From: Streptomyces roseolus
Lineage (GTDB): Bacteria > Actinomycetota > Actinomycetes > Streptomycetales > Streptomycetaceae
Assembly (NCBI RefSeq): GCF_014649855.1
Contig: NZ_BMTV01000034.1
Span: 42,304-75,368, forward strand
Length of the DNA: 33,065 nt
Direction of reading: 5' to 3'
Numbering within the stretch: the first letter of the stretch is position 1; every line of letters starts with the position of its first letter. Below, piece by piece: positions 13,883 through 21,849 of this stretch. The notes below the pieces were generated by a model. The model ran no database searches. It was not told the DNA's origin and saw only the letters and a list, made by a program, of their open reading frames with translations. The translations under genes were made by a program, and so were the position numbers.

Positions 13883-14941
13883 TCAGTCCTCTAGTTCCGC
13901 TTCGTGTTCCAGGAAGTTTCTGGTTCCCCACTTCTTTCGCATCATTGTCAAGAATTCGGGTTTTGCGTGGGTCAAACAGGTGCGAGCGATTCCAACCCGG
14001 TTGTATCGGCCATCATCTTTGTCGTCGGGAAAAATCGCGTGTGGCGGATCGTCAATCTCATCTTGAAGGGCTGCCGGTAGGCCCGCTTCGATATCTCGGC
14101 TAAGATCTCTTAGGTCTGTGTAGCCGAAATTCCTGGCGTCCTGCACCAGGTCCGATACGTCGAACGCGCTGCTCGGGTCCCGGTCGGAAAATAGCTTCAA
14201 GAGAAGGGCGGTCAGAGTGTCTCCGTTGATGTCGGAAACCTCTGCCCCGGAATGAACGATTTCGTTCTCCGCATTTGCTGCCGACCGAAGTGCGGTATCT
14301 GCCAGCAACTCAAACTGCCGGTCCGCGACGAACAAGAGACCGCTCAGGGCGTGAAAGTCCCTGGTTACGGTGTGGGGAATGCTGTCTTCATTTTTATAGC
14401 TCAGGTAGTGAGAAATGTTCGCCCAGGCGTCCATCAGGATCGTACGGACCTGGATCTCAAACTTGAGGCCGCCGATGTGGTCATATCGGGGTCCAGAGTT
14501 TTCGCTGGAGAGTCTGCAGATGTAATGCTGAGACATGTAGCCGAAGGATGATGCGTCGCCATCCTGGATTTTGTCGTGATGACTTAGGACTTGAAACGTG
14601 TTCTCGATTACTTCGCGGATTTTGACGAGGTCTGACATGAAAAGGCATACCACTCGCGCGGCACCTAGATCCTCGCATTGAGTGAAGGGGTCGGCGTATT
14701 GTTTCCGATTTACCTTTTCTAGGAAACTTTCCAACGTCTTGGGGCGAGTGGAGATGGAGTGAATTTTGATTCCTGAAGATCCAATTTCCCTGCTTAGGGA
14801 GTAAGAGATCTCATTGCAAAGATCGCGGTATTTACCCTCCTGGGATTTGAATGTGCTGGTTAGCTCCTCGTTGTTGTTCCTCATGAGGTGCACAGTAGTC
14901 GCTGTTGCTTGCTGAGATGGACGAAACGATGCAATCGACAT
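13883..14941 (-). CDS. RelA/SpoT-domain nucleotide pyrophosphokinase-like protein, 352 aa
   Basis: The central part carries the synthetase signatures: IHSISTRPKTLESFLEKV with R66, K68, S72 and K76; EDLGAARVV with D91; FGYMSQHY with G134-Y135; and EIQVRT with E162, Q164 and R166 followed by DAWANISHYLSYK. These are the ATP- and acceptor-binding positions of (p)ppGpp synthetases, and all are kept, so catalysis is plausible. No HD hydrolase, TGS or ACT domain is present, so it is a single-domain enzyme with its own C-terminal part (about 200-352) of unknown type. Such enzymes can be alarmone synthetases or toxic defence effectors. G+C is visibly lower than its neighbours, indicating recent transfer. 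ATG 14941 with GGGGGAA upstream is preferred; ATG 14884 is possible. Confidence 0.8.
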   Translation of the reverse strand: MSIASFRPSQQATATTVHLMRNNNEELTSTFKSQEGKYRDLCNEISYSLSREIGSSGIKIHSISTRPKTLESFLEKVNRKQYADPFTQCEDLGAARVVCLFMSDLVKIREVIENTFQVLSHHDKIQDGDASSFGYMSQHYICRLSSENSGPRYDHIGGLKFEIQVRTILMDAWANISHYLSYKNEDSIPHTVTRDFHALSGLLFVADRQFELLADTALRSAANAENEIVHSGAEVSDINGDTLTALLLKLFSDRDPSSAFDVSDLVQDARNFGYTDLRDLSRDIEAGLPAALQDEIDDPPHAIFPDDKDDGRYNRVGIARTCLTHAKPEFLTMMRKKWGTRNFLEHEAELED

Positions 14942-15282
14942 GGATTCCCCCACGTGCATCGGCTGGGGCCTCGACCCCGGCACCCTGCCAACTCGCGGTA
15001 GAGCAAGGCGATACGGTCACAGTTCGCCTCGATCCAGGAGCGTCCGCCGGCGTTCGCCCGCGGTCACACAACCGTCTGACCGGCGGCGCGGTGGTTCGAG
15101 CAGACGCGCACGGACGCCCCCGGCACAAGGTCGGACAACTCGTAATGCGTAGGCCTCGGGGCGTTCCCGTGCTGGCCAGTGGTCGCAGAGCGAGGCGCCT
15201 TGCACGCCTTGGCCCGCGTTGTCGGCAGGGTGCCAGCTTGTTCCTTGGTTCGGTCCCAGCCTGGCGGAGAACGGGCCGTCAA
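14881..15282 (-). pseudogene. Possible remnant of a small gene, interrupted by TGA
   Basis: In one minus-strand frame the stretch HYELSDLVPGASVRVC (upstream of a TGA at 15064-15066) and, in the same frame after it, AGGRSWIEANCDRIALLYREL have protein-like character. Together they suggest a small gene broken by an in-frame stop. The 398 bp between the RelA/SpoT gene and the McrA-like gene otherwise contain nothing recognised. No homologue is known to me, so this could be chance. Confidence 0.25.
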
Positions 15283-15339
15283 TCTCCGTCATGGCGCCCC
15301 ACCAGCGGCGGTGGCGGAGCGCCATGCGGGATCGAGTTG

Positions 15340-17010
15340 TCAGCAAAGAGCCTGGGCGTGGAGGCGTTCAGCAACGGCCTTCAGAGCACGCCGCAGACGT
15401 TCTCTGTTCTCTCCATAAGTCTTCAGCGCATGGCAGTTGGGGCAGAGCGCGATCATGTTGCGGGGGATGTCAGGTCCGCCCTTGCCCAAGTCGTGAACGT
15501 GGTCGACCTGCAGAATCGGCAGGCCGGCGGTGGTTCGTTCCTTAGGGTGTCCGTCGCAGTCAGGGTTTTCGCAGCTTCCCTTGCTGCGCCGTATGACCGC
15601 GGCTCGTGCACTGGGGTCGCGGACGTATCGGTCGGCCTGGGTCGGCTTCTTCCGCTCGCCGCGACGCTTGGCGTTCGCTTCCGCCCTCGCGGCCAGGCGC
15701 CGGTACGCGTCCTTGTCGCTCTCAAAAGTGTCGCGCTCTGCTGGATCCACGTCACCTGGGCGGTAGTCGCTCGTGTCATCGTGGAGGACGTCCCTGTCGA
15801 CCTCCAGAGCGTCGAGGACATCAGAGGGCCACGTGTCAGGGTCCGGAGAGGGCACGGGAGCGAGTACCCAAAGGAACTCACGGCGCCACTTCTTGTCCTC
15901 GCCGATGCCCCACCGCCGTCTGCGCTGCGTGATGACAGCCCAGGTCTCGAAACTGAACTGCCCTCCGTACGGCTTGTGCCAGTAGCGCAACGGGCGTCCT
16001 TCGGCCTGGTGCATGGCCATAAGGGCGTTGCCGTCGGTGATCGTCTGGTCTCCCGAGAGGCCATCGCCGACGTATGCAATCCAGTTCGTGTCCGGGATAC
16101 GCCCGTCGGCGTACGGTCCCTTGTCGTCGGAGAAGACGCTCAAGATTCCGTCGTTGAGGCAGCCGATTCCTGCCATCTTCTGGCCGCCGTAGGACCGCCA
16201 GATGGCATCCCGGTCCTTGAAGGTCTCACCGAGCAAGGGGCGCAGGGGATCCGCCCACCTGCCGGCGAGCAGGTCGTGAAGGCCGAAGTCCTCCAGCAGG
16301 CTCTCAGGGAGAGGATAGAAGTATCGCAAGATGAGCCCGGCAGCAGCCTCCGCGGCCTCGTCGGGGTGGGAGCGCAGGAGCTCGTAGTCCTCCTCGCAGA
16401 GTCCACCACCCGGGTTGACGCGGTTCAGCGACTCGACCGTCGGCCGCCGGCCCAAACTGGTGAGTGTCAGCTCTTCCTCGTGCTTAACGGTCCAGAGGTC
16501 GTCCCGCACCAGGGCCCAGAAGGGGTAGCGGGCAGCGTCTACCCCATCTTCGACCTGCGCGTACTTCTCCATCAGAGGCGCCACCGCATCGCGAACTGTC
16601 GACCAAGACTGCACACGAGGCGCCCCCGCCACTACCTGGCCGAGCGACCACAGGAGGAGTACCGGGCGATGAAGGGCGGTACCCGACCTGCTGCGTCCCG
16701 GGCGCACATCCCCCACTCGTCGGCGGAACGACTTCGGAGGCTCGCTCACGGTGAAGCCCTCACGCCTCAACCACGCCGCTGCAGCCTTGGCACCGCCGCT
16801 CAACTGAGACGGCTTGAGAGCAGTGCCGAAGTCAAACTTGTGAGCAACCCCCGCTATGGCCTTGGAGTCGTACTGCTTGCCCTCGTGCATGAGGACGTAG
16901 GTGACCGCGGCTCGGTAACCGTAGGCTTCTCGGAAGCCGTCTGCGCCAAGGTCGTCATGCTCTGCAATCGCCTGCAGGATGCCAGCCCGAGTGATCTCAG
17001 AAGGTGCCAT
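15340..17010 (-). CDS. ScoMcrA-like type IV restriction endonuclease, 556 aa
   Basis: Four parts can be read in order. (1) An N-terminal head-like domain (1-90: GILQAIAEHDDLGADGF, YDSKAIAGVAH, SGGAKAAAAWL). (2) A sulfur-binding-like domain (115-245: RPVLLLWSLGQVV, YPFWALVRDDLW). (3) An SRA/YDG-like domain (275-385: YGGQKMAGIG, ISVFSDDKGPYADG order, AYVGDGLSGDQTITDGNAL). (4) An HNH nuclease (475-530: D503-H504, N518, C523-x-x-C526-H527, with C480 and C485 as further metal ligands). This is the layout of ScoMcrA, which cuts phosphorothioated or methylated DNA. Here it is probably cargo that protects the host from modified foreign DNA. Start ATG 17010 or GTG 17019. Confidence 0.85.
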   Translation of the reverse strand: MAPSEITRAGILQAIAEHDDLGADGFREAYGYRAAVTYVLMHEGKQYDSKAIAGVAHKFDFGTALKPSQLSGGAKAAAAWLRREGFTVSEPPKSFRRRVGDVRPGRSRSGTALHRPVLLLWSLGQVVAGAPRVQSWSTVRDAVAPLMEKYAQVEDGVDAARYPFWALVRDDLWTVKHEEELTLTSLGRRPTVESLNRVNPGGGLCEEDYELLRSHPDEAAEAAAGLILRYFYPLPESLLEDFGLHDLLAGRWADPLRPLLGETFKDRDAIWRSYGGQKMAGIGCLNDGILSVFSDDKGPYADGRIPDTNWIAYVGDGLSGDQTITDGNALMAMHQAEGRPLRYWHKPYGGQFSFETWAVITQRRRRWGIGEDKKWRREFLWVLAPVPSPDPDTWPSDVLDALEVDRDVLHDDTSDYRPGDVDPAERDTFESDKDAYRRLAARAEANAKRRGERKKPTQADRYVRDPSARAAVIRRSKGSCENPDCDGHPKERTTAGLPILQVDHVHDLGKGGPDIPRNMIALCPNCHALKTYGENRERLRRALKAVAERLHAQALC

Positions 17011-17198
17011 AGGCGCCACCGTAGATCAACGCACTGACAACGAGCAGCGGGGCGGGCATGCGCTGAGGTTTGGTACTGGCCTGACGGCAGTCCGTGACGG
17101 CAACGTCGATGCACCTGGAGAGTCCCAAAAGCTCGTTGACGCCTGGGTCAGGCTCGACTGCACAAGTAGCTGTGAGGCCGGCGGCGTAACTGGGCGAA

Positions 17199-17246
17199 CT
17201 TACAAAGCAGATGTCGGCGGTTCGAAACCGTCCGCGCCCACCAGCA
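17199..17246 (+). mobile_element. Right att core of the AICE (tRNA 3' half, 48 bp)
   Basis: Exact second copy of the core at 393-440, starting at the anticodon loop and ending three bases beyond CCA. The five bases before it (GCGAA) do not pair with the anticodon stem, as expected for attR, where the left flank is the element. Confidence 0.92.
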
Positions 17247-17258
17247 GGTAGCACGACG

Positions 17259-17298
17259 AAGGCCCAGTCCACCGGTGCTTGTCCGGGGTCTGGGCCTT
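17259..17298. terminator. Terminator hairpin after attR
   Basis: AAGGCCCAG (17259-17267) pairs with CTGGGCCTT (17290-17298), followed by GTTCGTTTC on the plus strand. It probably is the original terminator of the target tRNA gene. Confidence 0.7.
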
Positions 17299-17390
17299 GT
17301 TCGTTTCGGGGGCGGGGGAGTGGCGGAGGGGTGGCGTGCCACTGGGATGCCGCGTTCTGCATCGGGCTTGACCGGCGGCGGGCCGGGGTC

Positions 17391-18035
17391 TTAGAGGTGC
17401 TTGTCCTTGCCGTGGAGCCAGGCGGCTGTGTCGAGGATCCTCAGGGCTCCGATGTCCTCGCCGATGCCTGCCAGGCTGCGGACGTCCTCGAGGTGGGACA
17501 TCAGCCTGTGGTCGTCGGTGCGGAGGGCGTGGCGGACGTCGGACCAGAAGGTCAGGTCTGTCGGTGGGCGTTCGAAGACCTTTTTGATCACCGAGTCGTG
17601 GACGGGCAGCAGGCGGGGGCGTTTGCGGGCGAGGAGCTTTCCGGCGCCGACCGGGCCGATGCCGTCGACATCGCGCAGGCTCTGCCACAGGGTCCACGCA
17701 GGGCTGTCCTTGGCGATGTGCCGCTCGTTCGCGGCGGCGAGGTCCAGGTCTACGGGAATCCGTGAGAGGAGAGGGGTGTACGGGTTGCGGCCCGGGGGCT
17801 CCAGCACGTGGAGGACTGCTCGTGCCGGGATCTCGACGCTCAGTGTGGCGACGGCGATGAAGTCCGCCGGTGTGAAGCGGTCAGCCGTCTCGGGCCGGTC
17901 TCCGCCGCCTGCCAGTCGCTCGAACCGCGCACCGGTATACGCCGGTGTTCCGTCGGGGAGGAGCTCCCAGTACCGGCGGAGCAGGCCGGCGACGTAGGGG
18001 CGGTTCCACAGGGCCTCCGGGATGTTCAGCGTCAT
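17391..18035 (-). CDS. DUF6308 family protein, 214 aa
   Basis: The protein has PAYTGARFERLAGGG and RFTPADFIAVATLSVEIPARA near the N-terminus, and a helix-hairpin-helix-like segment VDGIGPVGAGKLLARKRPRLLPVHDS at about 120-148. This is the pattern of DUF6308 proteins, which are widespread in Streptomyces and of unknown function; the hairpin suggests DNA contact. The ATG at 18035 overlaps the stop of the upstream gene (ATGA), so they form an operon. It is the first chromosomal gene past the AICE. Confidence 0.8.
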   Translation of the reverse strand: MTLNIPEALWNRPYVAGLLRRYWELLPDGTPAYTGARFERLAGGGDRPETADRFTPADFIAVATLSVEIPARAVLHVLEPPGRNPYTPLLSRIPVDLDLAAANERHIAKDSPAWTLWQSLRDVDGIGPVGAGKLLARKRPRLLPVHDSVIKKVFERPPTDLTFWSDVRHALRTDDHRLMSHLEDVRSLAGIGEDIGALRILDTAAWLHGKDKHL

Positions 18036-19086
18036 CGGGCCTCCCTGCGCTGGGTCGCCGCATCGGGACGCGGCCGCACCGCCTTCTTGCTCAGCAGGGT
18101 CACCAGGGCGGTGGCGGTGGTCAGGGCGGCCTCGGCCGCCTCCTGGGTCACGGGGACCTCCCGCGGACCGCCGGCGTGACGGTCGCTGTGCCCTTCCCAC
18201 AGGTCCGTGAGCATGGCGACGACCCCGCGGGTGTCGCCCGGCTTTCCGGACTTGTCCGTCAGCGCGTATGCGTACTTGGCGTCCGCGTCGCGGAGGTGAT
18301 CGCGCACCTTGCCGAGCGTGGGCAGTGGGTCTCGCGGCAGGAACGTCGGACACGCGACGGCCTCGACCGCGCGGATCGCGTCCACGTACGAGCCGCTCGG
18401 GTCGGCGTGCACCGCCATCAGCTTGTCGCGCGCCCGGTCCAGGGACCGCCGCGCCGCGAGGTAGCCGCTGGTCCCCGCGGCATCGGCTGCCGTGTTCAGC
18501 GCTTCGCTGAGGCCCACTTCCATCCTCCGCTGGAGTCCGCGCCGGTCCGGTGTCACCTCGTACACCGACCGTGACTCGACCAGCAGGCGGTTCAGCGGCT
18601 CGACGATCCGCTTGGTCCGTCTGGTCCTGCCGCTGAGCCAGGTGACCATCGGCTGCTTCTCCGGGCCCGGCGGTTCGGTGCACAGCAAGAAGAGCAAGGC
18701 GTCGACGACGTCCCACAGGACTTCCCGCTCCGTTCCCCAGGCCAGGTGCAGCACGCACGGGTCGACAGGCTCCGGGAGAACCGGGGACGACCGCCGCGAG
18801 TGCTCCCCGGCCGCGCCGCCTGCTCCGCCTCCCAGCGAGCGTCGAGCCGCGCCTGCTCCCTGTCGCGCCTTCGCCGCTCGCGCACGTACGCGTCCACATC
18901 CGCCTGCGGGAGCACGAGATCCAACCGCGCCATCACATGCTTCGCTTCGCCGGGATTCCGCGCCGCCGTCTCCTCGATCCACGTGCGGAGCGCGGGCTCG
19001 AGAGGCTCCGGCACGCCCTCCACGAGAGCGGGCACAGGAGCCGTTCCCACGCGAACGGACAAGAGGTGTCGGCTGATTGAGCTCAT
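18032..19086 (-). pseudogene. Frameshifted gene, HEPN/Abi-like C-terminus
   Basis: From ATG 19086 the frame reads MSSISRHLLSVRVGTAPVPAL, a helical segment with MARLDLVLPQADVDAYV, and a charged coiled coil (RERRRRDREQARLDARWEAEQAARPG). At about 18805-18808 the sense of the text moves to another frame, which continues VDPCVLHLAWGTEREVLWDVVDALLFLL and ends with GVVAMLTDLWEGHSDRHAGG and AAEAALTTATALVTLL. One extra G in the GGGG run would join the two. The ending recalls the C-terminus of AbiJ/HEPN-type proteins (D-R-H-x-G, helix), a weak likeness. The gene is coupled to DUF6308 by a four-base overlap. It may be a pseudogene, a sequencing error or a programmed frameshift. Confidence 0.7.
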
Positions 19087-19156
19087 GCGTCGACGGTAGC
19101 GCCCGGAAGATACACGTCACCTTCTCGATTTCCACACACAGGCCCCTGGGGTGGAG

Positions 19157-19426
19157 CTAGCGGATCCGTCGGGGCAGCCCCGACAGGCCGCCGCGCCGGG
19201 TCGGCCAGGTCAGGGCTCGGACCAGGCCGTTGGTCACGATCCAGTACCCGGGGTGCACCCAGCCTTCCTCCTTGGACAGAAGCCCCGGACCGTCGTCACG
19301 GCACACGCGCCGTACCAAGCGGTCGTACGCCGGACCGCCGGCCACCAGCAGCACAGGCGCGGTGAGGATCGCACCGATCCAGACACCGCACCGGAGGGCC
19401 AGTTGGGCACGTCCGTCGATTCGCAC
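19157..19426 (-). CDS. Putative small membrane protein, 89 aa
   Basis: The frame has one membrane helix (about 13-30, VWIGAILTAPVLLVAGG), an Arg-rich stretch and the segment KEEGWVHPGYWIVTNGLVRALT. The GTG start at 19426 lacks a clear ribosome binding site, so the start is unsure. No family was recognised. Confidence 0.5.
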   Translation of the reverse strand: MRIDGRAQLALRCGVWIGAILTAPVLLVAGGPAYDRLVRRVCRDDGPGLLSKEEGWVHPGYWIVTNGLVRALTWPTRRGGLSGLPRRIR

Positions 19427-19512
19427 GCGATGAGTATGGCGCCTACGACCGCAGGCTGGGGGCGGCCCCTGCCGGTCGTGGTCGTGGTCGTGGTCGTTGT
19501 GGCGGCGGCATC

Positions 19513-19812
19513 ATGCTGACCATGACTCTGGGAAATGGTTCGGCTCCGGTCGAGAGCACGCGCGTGACGGTTGCCGCTGAGGGCGGAGGGCTTGTCTTCT
19601 CCTGGGAGGCCGATGCCCGGATCGAGGTACGGGACCTCGGCGGCGAGGTCGTCATCGAGGCGAACGCCGCGGGGCTCAGGACGCTTGCCGGGCACCTTCT
19701 GGTGCTGGCGGGGGACGGGATCCGGGACGGGGCCCATCTGCACCTCGAGGACGGCAACGGGCTGGAGGGCGGGTCCGTCGGTCTGGTTCTGGAGCGCAAT
19801 GACGAGGGGTGA
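19513..19812 (+). CDS. Imm32-type immunity protein family, 99 aa
   Basis: The middle of the protein, EVRDLGGEVVIEANAAGLR followed by LAGHLLVLAGDG, DGAHLHLEDGNGLEGGS and LVLER, follows the Imm32 immunity-family pattern (IEANAAGL, LA..L..LA, H.HL......LE.GS). Imm32 proteins are listed as immunity factors of contact-dependent toxins, but many single copies in Streptomyces have no toxin beside them, and none is visible here. Two in-frame ATGs (19513, 19522) are candidates. A GGTCGT repeat precedes it. Confidence 0.7.
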   Translation: MLTMTLGNGSAPVESTRVTVAAEGGGLVFSWEADARIEVRDLGGEVVIEANAAGLRTLAGHLLVLAGDGIRDGAHLHLEDGNGLEGGSVGLVLERNDEG

Positions 19813-20062
19813 CTCGTCGGGCGGACGCGAGTCGTTCGGCCTCGACCCCATGGAACCGCAGTGGTCGCTCCGGCGTCGAGGAGCGGAGGTGGCCACCAGC
19901 GTGTTCGTGTTTCCGGACGGGGTGGCGAGCTGGGGGTCGGCCGACGAGGCGGGGTACCCGGAGCGGTGGACGCGTCCCTCCGTCTCCTGTGGCTGCCCCG
20001 CAGGATCCGCGGCGGTCGCACCGGCGGGAGGACGCGTGGCGGCGCGGGGAGCGCCGAGTTGA
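19799..20062 (+). CDS. Hypothetical protein, 87 aa
   Basis: ATG 19799 overlaps the Imm32 stop by 14 bases. The first 60 residues, including VATSVFVFPDGVASW and DEAGYPERWTR, look protein-like; the last 25 are low-complexity Ala/Gly/Pro and may result from a frame change. The overlap suggests translation with the Imm32 gene. Function unknown. Confidence 0.35.
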   Translation: MTRGDSSGGRESFGLDPMEPQWSLRRRGAEVATSVFVFPDGVASWGSADEAGYPERWTRPSVSCGCPAGSAAVAPAGGRVAARGAPS

Positions 20063-20093
20063 CGGGGATGTCGGGGGTGGGTGTACTCGCGGG

Positions 20094-20636
20094 ATGGTTG
20101 ATGTGGGGGACGCTCCTGAAGTGGGGGCCGTCGGTGGGGACATGACGGCGGAGAAGTACATCGGGACGCGGATGGCGGAGTATCAGGAGTGGTACGACGT
20201 CAAGGCCGCGCGGATGAAGGCGATGCATCTGCGGATGCGGACGGTGTCCGTGGTGGGTGGGGCGCTGGTGCCGGTGTTCGTGAATCTGGACGCCGGGTTC
20301 GCGCGGGCGACCGCGACCGTGCTGAGTGTGGTCGTCGTGGCCGCGGTGTCGTTGGAGAGCGTCTACCGGTATCGGGAGCAGTGGAAGAACTACCGGTCCA
20401 CCGAGCAGCTCCTCGGGCACGAGCGGGTCTACTTCGAGGCGCGGGTCGGGCCGTACCGGGAGCTGTCGAAGCGGGAGGCGTTCGCGTTGCTGGTGGCGCG
20501 GGTGGAGAAGGCCATCGCGAATGAGAACGCCGCCACGCTGAACGTGATGACGCTGGGCGGGCAGGTCGGCGGGGACGCGGAGGGGAGGGCCGCCGCGGTG
20601 CCCGTCGCCGCGGTGCCCGCCGCGCGGGAGGGGTAG
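20094..20636 (+). CDS. DUF4231-type membrane protein, 180 aa
   Basis: Contains YIGTRMAEYQEWYDVKAARMK, then two hydrophobic helices (about 50-68 and 73-90, VVGGALVPVFVNLD and LSVVVVAAVSLESVY), followed by YREQWKNYRSTEQLLGHER and AFALLVARVEKAIANEN. This is the DUF4231 pattern (W..YR.TaE.L..E), a two-helix membrane family often near effector or nucleotide-linked genes. Start could be ATG 20094 or ATG 20142, the latter directly before the conserved part. Function unknown. Confidence 0.8.
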   Translation: MVDVGDAPEVGAVGGDMTAEKYIGTRMAEYQEWYDVKAARMKAMHLRMRTVSVVGGALVPVFVNLDAGFARATATVLSVVVVAAVSLESVYRYREQWKNYRSTEQLLGHERVYFEARVGPYRELSKREAFALLVARVEKAIANENAATLNVMTLGGQVGGDAEGRAAAVPVAAVPAAREG

Positions 20637-20646
20637 GCGTCGGGGG

Positions 20647-21405
20647 TCAGGCGTCGAAGTCGTATTCCAGGATGTAGGACGAGGCGTCCAGGGTCATCTC
20701 GTTGAGTTCGACCGGGCGGCCCGGTTCCGTGAACGCCGTGCGGCCGATGAGGACCACGGGGGTGCCCGGCGGGAGGGTCAGGAGGGTGGTCTCGTCGGCC
20801 GTCGGCATGCGGCAGCGGATCTCCTCGCGGAAGCGGACCGGGCGGTGGCCCAGCTCCGCCAGCCGGGCGTACGTGCCGCCCGGCCCCGTGTCGGGGCGGG
20901 CGACCGCCGTGTCGCGGACCAGGTCGGCGGAGAGGTACGAGACCGAGAGCAGCACCGGCTTTCCGTCGAGGACGAAGCGGCGGCTGCGGACGCACACGGG
21001 GGCCTCCGCCGGCAGGCCGAGCGCGGCGGCGACCCGGGGGCCCGCCTCCTCCTCCGTCACCGCGATCCGGTCCACGACCAGGTCGCGGTTCTCCGCCTCC
21101 GCCGCCCACACCGAACGCCCGCCCGCCCAGCCGTCCGCCGCGAGGCGCGGGATGCCCCTGCGGCGCAGCGGGCGGAAGGCGCGGACGAAGACTCCGGCGC
21201 CCTTGCGGGCCTCCGTGAGGCCCTCGCCGCGGAGGACCGAGAGGGCCTGGCGGGCGGTCATCCGGGCCACCTCGTAGGTGGACATGAGGTCGTTCTCGCC
21301 GGGGAGCCGGTCGCCCGGGGCGAAGGCGCCGGACTGGATGGCTGTTCTCAACTCATCCGCGATGCGCTGGTACTTGGGGCGACGAGTGCTGTCCTGGTCG
21401 GTCAC
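20647..21405 (-). CDS. GntR-family transcriptional regulator (HutC/UTRA type), 252 aa
   Basis: Residues 10-75 form a GntR winged helix (KYQRIADELRTAIQSGAFAPG, RLPGENDLMSTYEVARMTARQAL, GAGVFV). The C-terminal part is a UTRA-type effector domain, ending in SSYILEYDFDA. GTG 21405 is chosen because the family begins close to the winged helix and GGGAG lies ten bases upstream. A small gene lies divergently upstream with a palindrome between. The effector is unknown. Confidence 0.9.
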   Translation of the reverse strand: MTDQDSTRRPKYQRIADELRTAIQSGAFAPGDRLPGENDLMSTYEVARMTARQALSVLRGEGLTEARKGAGVFVRAFRPLRRRGIPRLAADGWAGGRSVWAAEAENRDLVVDRIAVTEEEAGPRVAAALGLPAEAPVCVRSRRFVLDGKPVLLSVSYLSADLVRDTAVARPDTGPGGTYARLAELGHRPVRFREEIRCRMPTADETTLLTLPPGTPVVLIGRTAFTEPGRPVELNEMTLDASSYILEYDFDA

Positions 21406-21509
21406 GAGTGGACCACTCCCTTCGTCTGCGGGACACCCTAAGGGGCGCTCCGCGGCCAGGGTGCACACGTGTGCGCCGTCCTGCCCTCGTGATCCATCCA
21501 TCGGGGGAC

Positions 21510-21521
21510 ATCTCTAGAGAT
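21510..21521. promoter_or_regulatory. Palindrome ATCTCTAGAGAT, candidate GntR operator
   Basis: A perfect 12-bp palindrome lies between the GntR gene and the 75-aa gene, followed directly by TACGTTGACA, which includes a -35-like TTGACA (21525-21530). It is well placed to control both. Confidence 0.5.
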
Positions 21522-21596
21522 ACGTTGACAGCGCGGGGTCTCCGCGTTTCCCTGGGTGTCCCCATCGAGCGATCGGGACCGGGACGGAGGGGTGGC

Positions 21597-21824
21597 GTGC
21601 AACCTGTACCCGAGGTCGGCGACCTCGTCCGCGACACCGCCACGGGGCGCGTCGGCTTCTTCGTGCGGAGCGCCTCCGGACGCTTCCTCATCCGCGCCGT
21701 CCACGGCGGCCCCGACGCCGAGTGGGAGGCCGAGCCCCGCGACGTCCAGCTCGCCACGCCCCTGCGCGAGCTCCGCGCCCGTGCCGCCGAACTCAACGCG
21801 CGCAGCCGGCGGGGGCTGAACTGA
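21597..21824 (+). CDS. Small conserved-type protein, 75 aa
   Basis: GTG 21597 has GGAGGGG seven bases upstream. The first half forms a beta-like unit (PEVGDLVRDTATGRVGFFV, GRFLIRAVHGGPDAEWEAEPRDV) and the second a helix with many Arg residues. This short protein type is common beside GntR genes in Streptomyces; function unknown. The frame is open upstream, but the GTG and its ribosome binding site decide. Confidence 0.65.
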   Translation: MQPVPEVGDLVRDTATGRVGFFVRSASGRFLIRAVHGGPDAEWEAEPRDVQLATPLRELRARAAELNARSRRGLN

Positions 21825-21849
21825 CCCCTGGCCGCGCACGGCCGGGACG

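Larger units (their letters stand above)
441..17246. mobile_element. Actinomycete integrative and conjugative element (AICE), prim-pol type, with defence cargo
   Basis: The limits are set by the two exact 48-bp cores. Inside are the AICE hallmarks: tyrosine integrase, excisionase, prim-pol replication protein, FtsK/TraB-type double-strand DNA translocase and several Spd-like membrane proteins, all on the minus strand. Accessory genes fill 12.6-17.0 kb. The bounds of the unit that excises today are inferred. A tRNA-Ser core at 13576-13632 shows that the right part has a composite history. Confidence 0.85.
17011..17390. other. Gap with the right att core and two terminator-like stems
   Basis: No gene seen. 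The 188 bases between the McrA-like start and the att core form the element right end. After the core, a stem at 17259-17298 lies between the core and the 3' end of the next minus-strand gene. Confidence 0.7.

Noticed and set aside
13413..13931. Minus-strand 172-codon frame with GGGYEIRTRERVAPN
   Set aside because: Antisense reading of the tRNA-Ser half; no start signal or domain.
14905..17037. 710-codon plus-strand frame
   Set aside because: Antisense shadow of the McrA-like gene; no recognisable domain.
17150..17246. Complete tRNA gene at the right att
   Set aside because: A TAGCTGTGAGG string lies upstream, but no acceptor 5' strand or anticodon stem can be formed.
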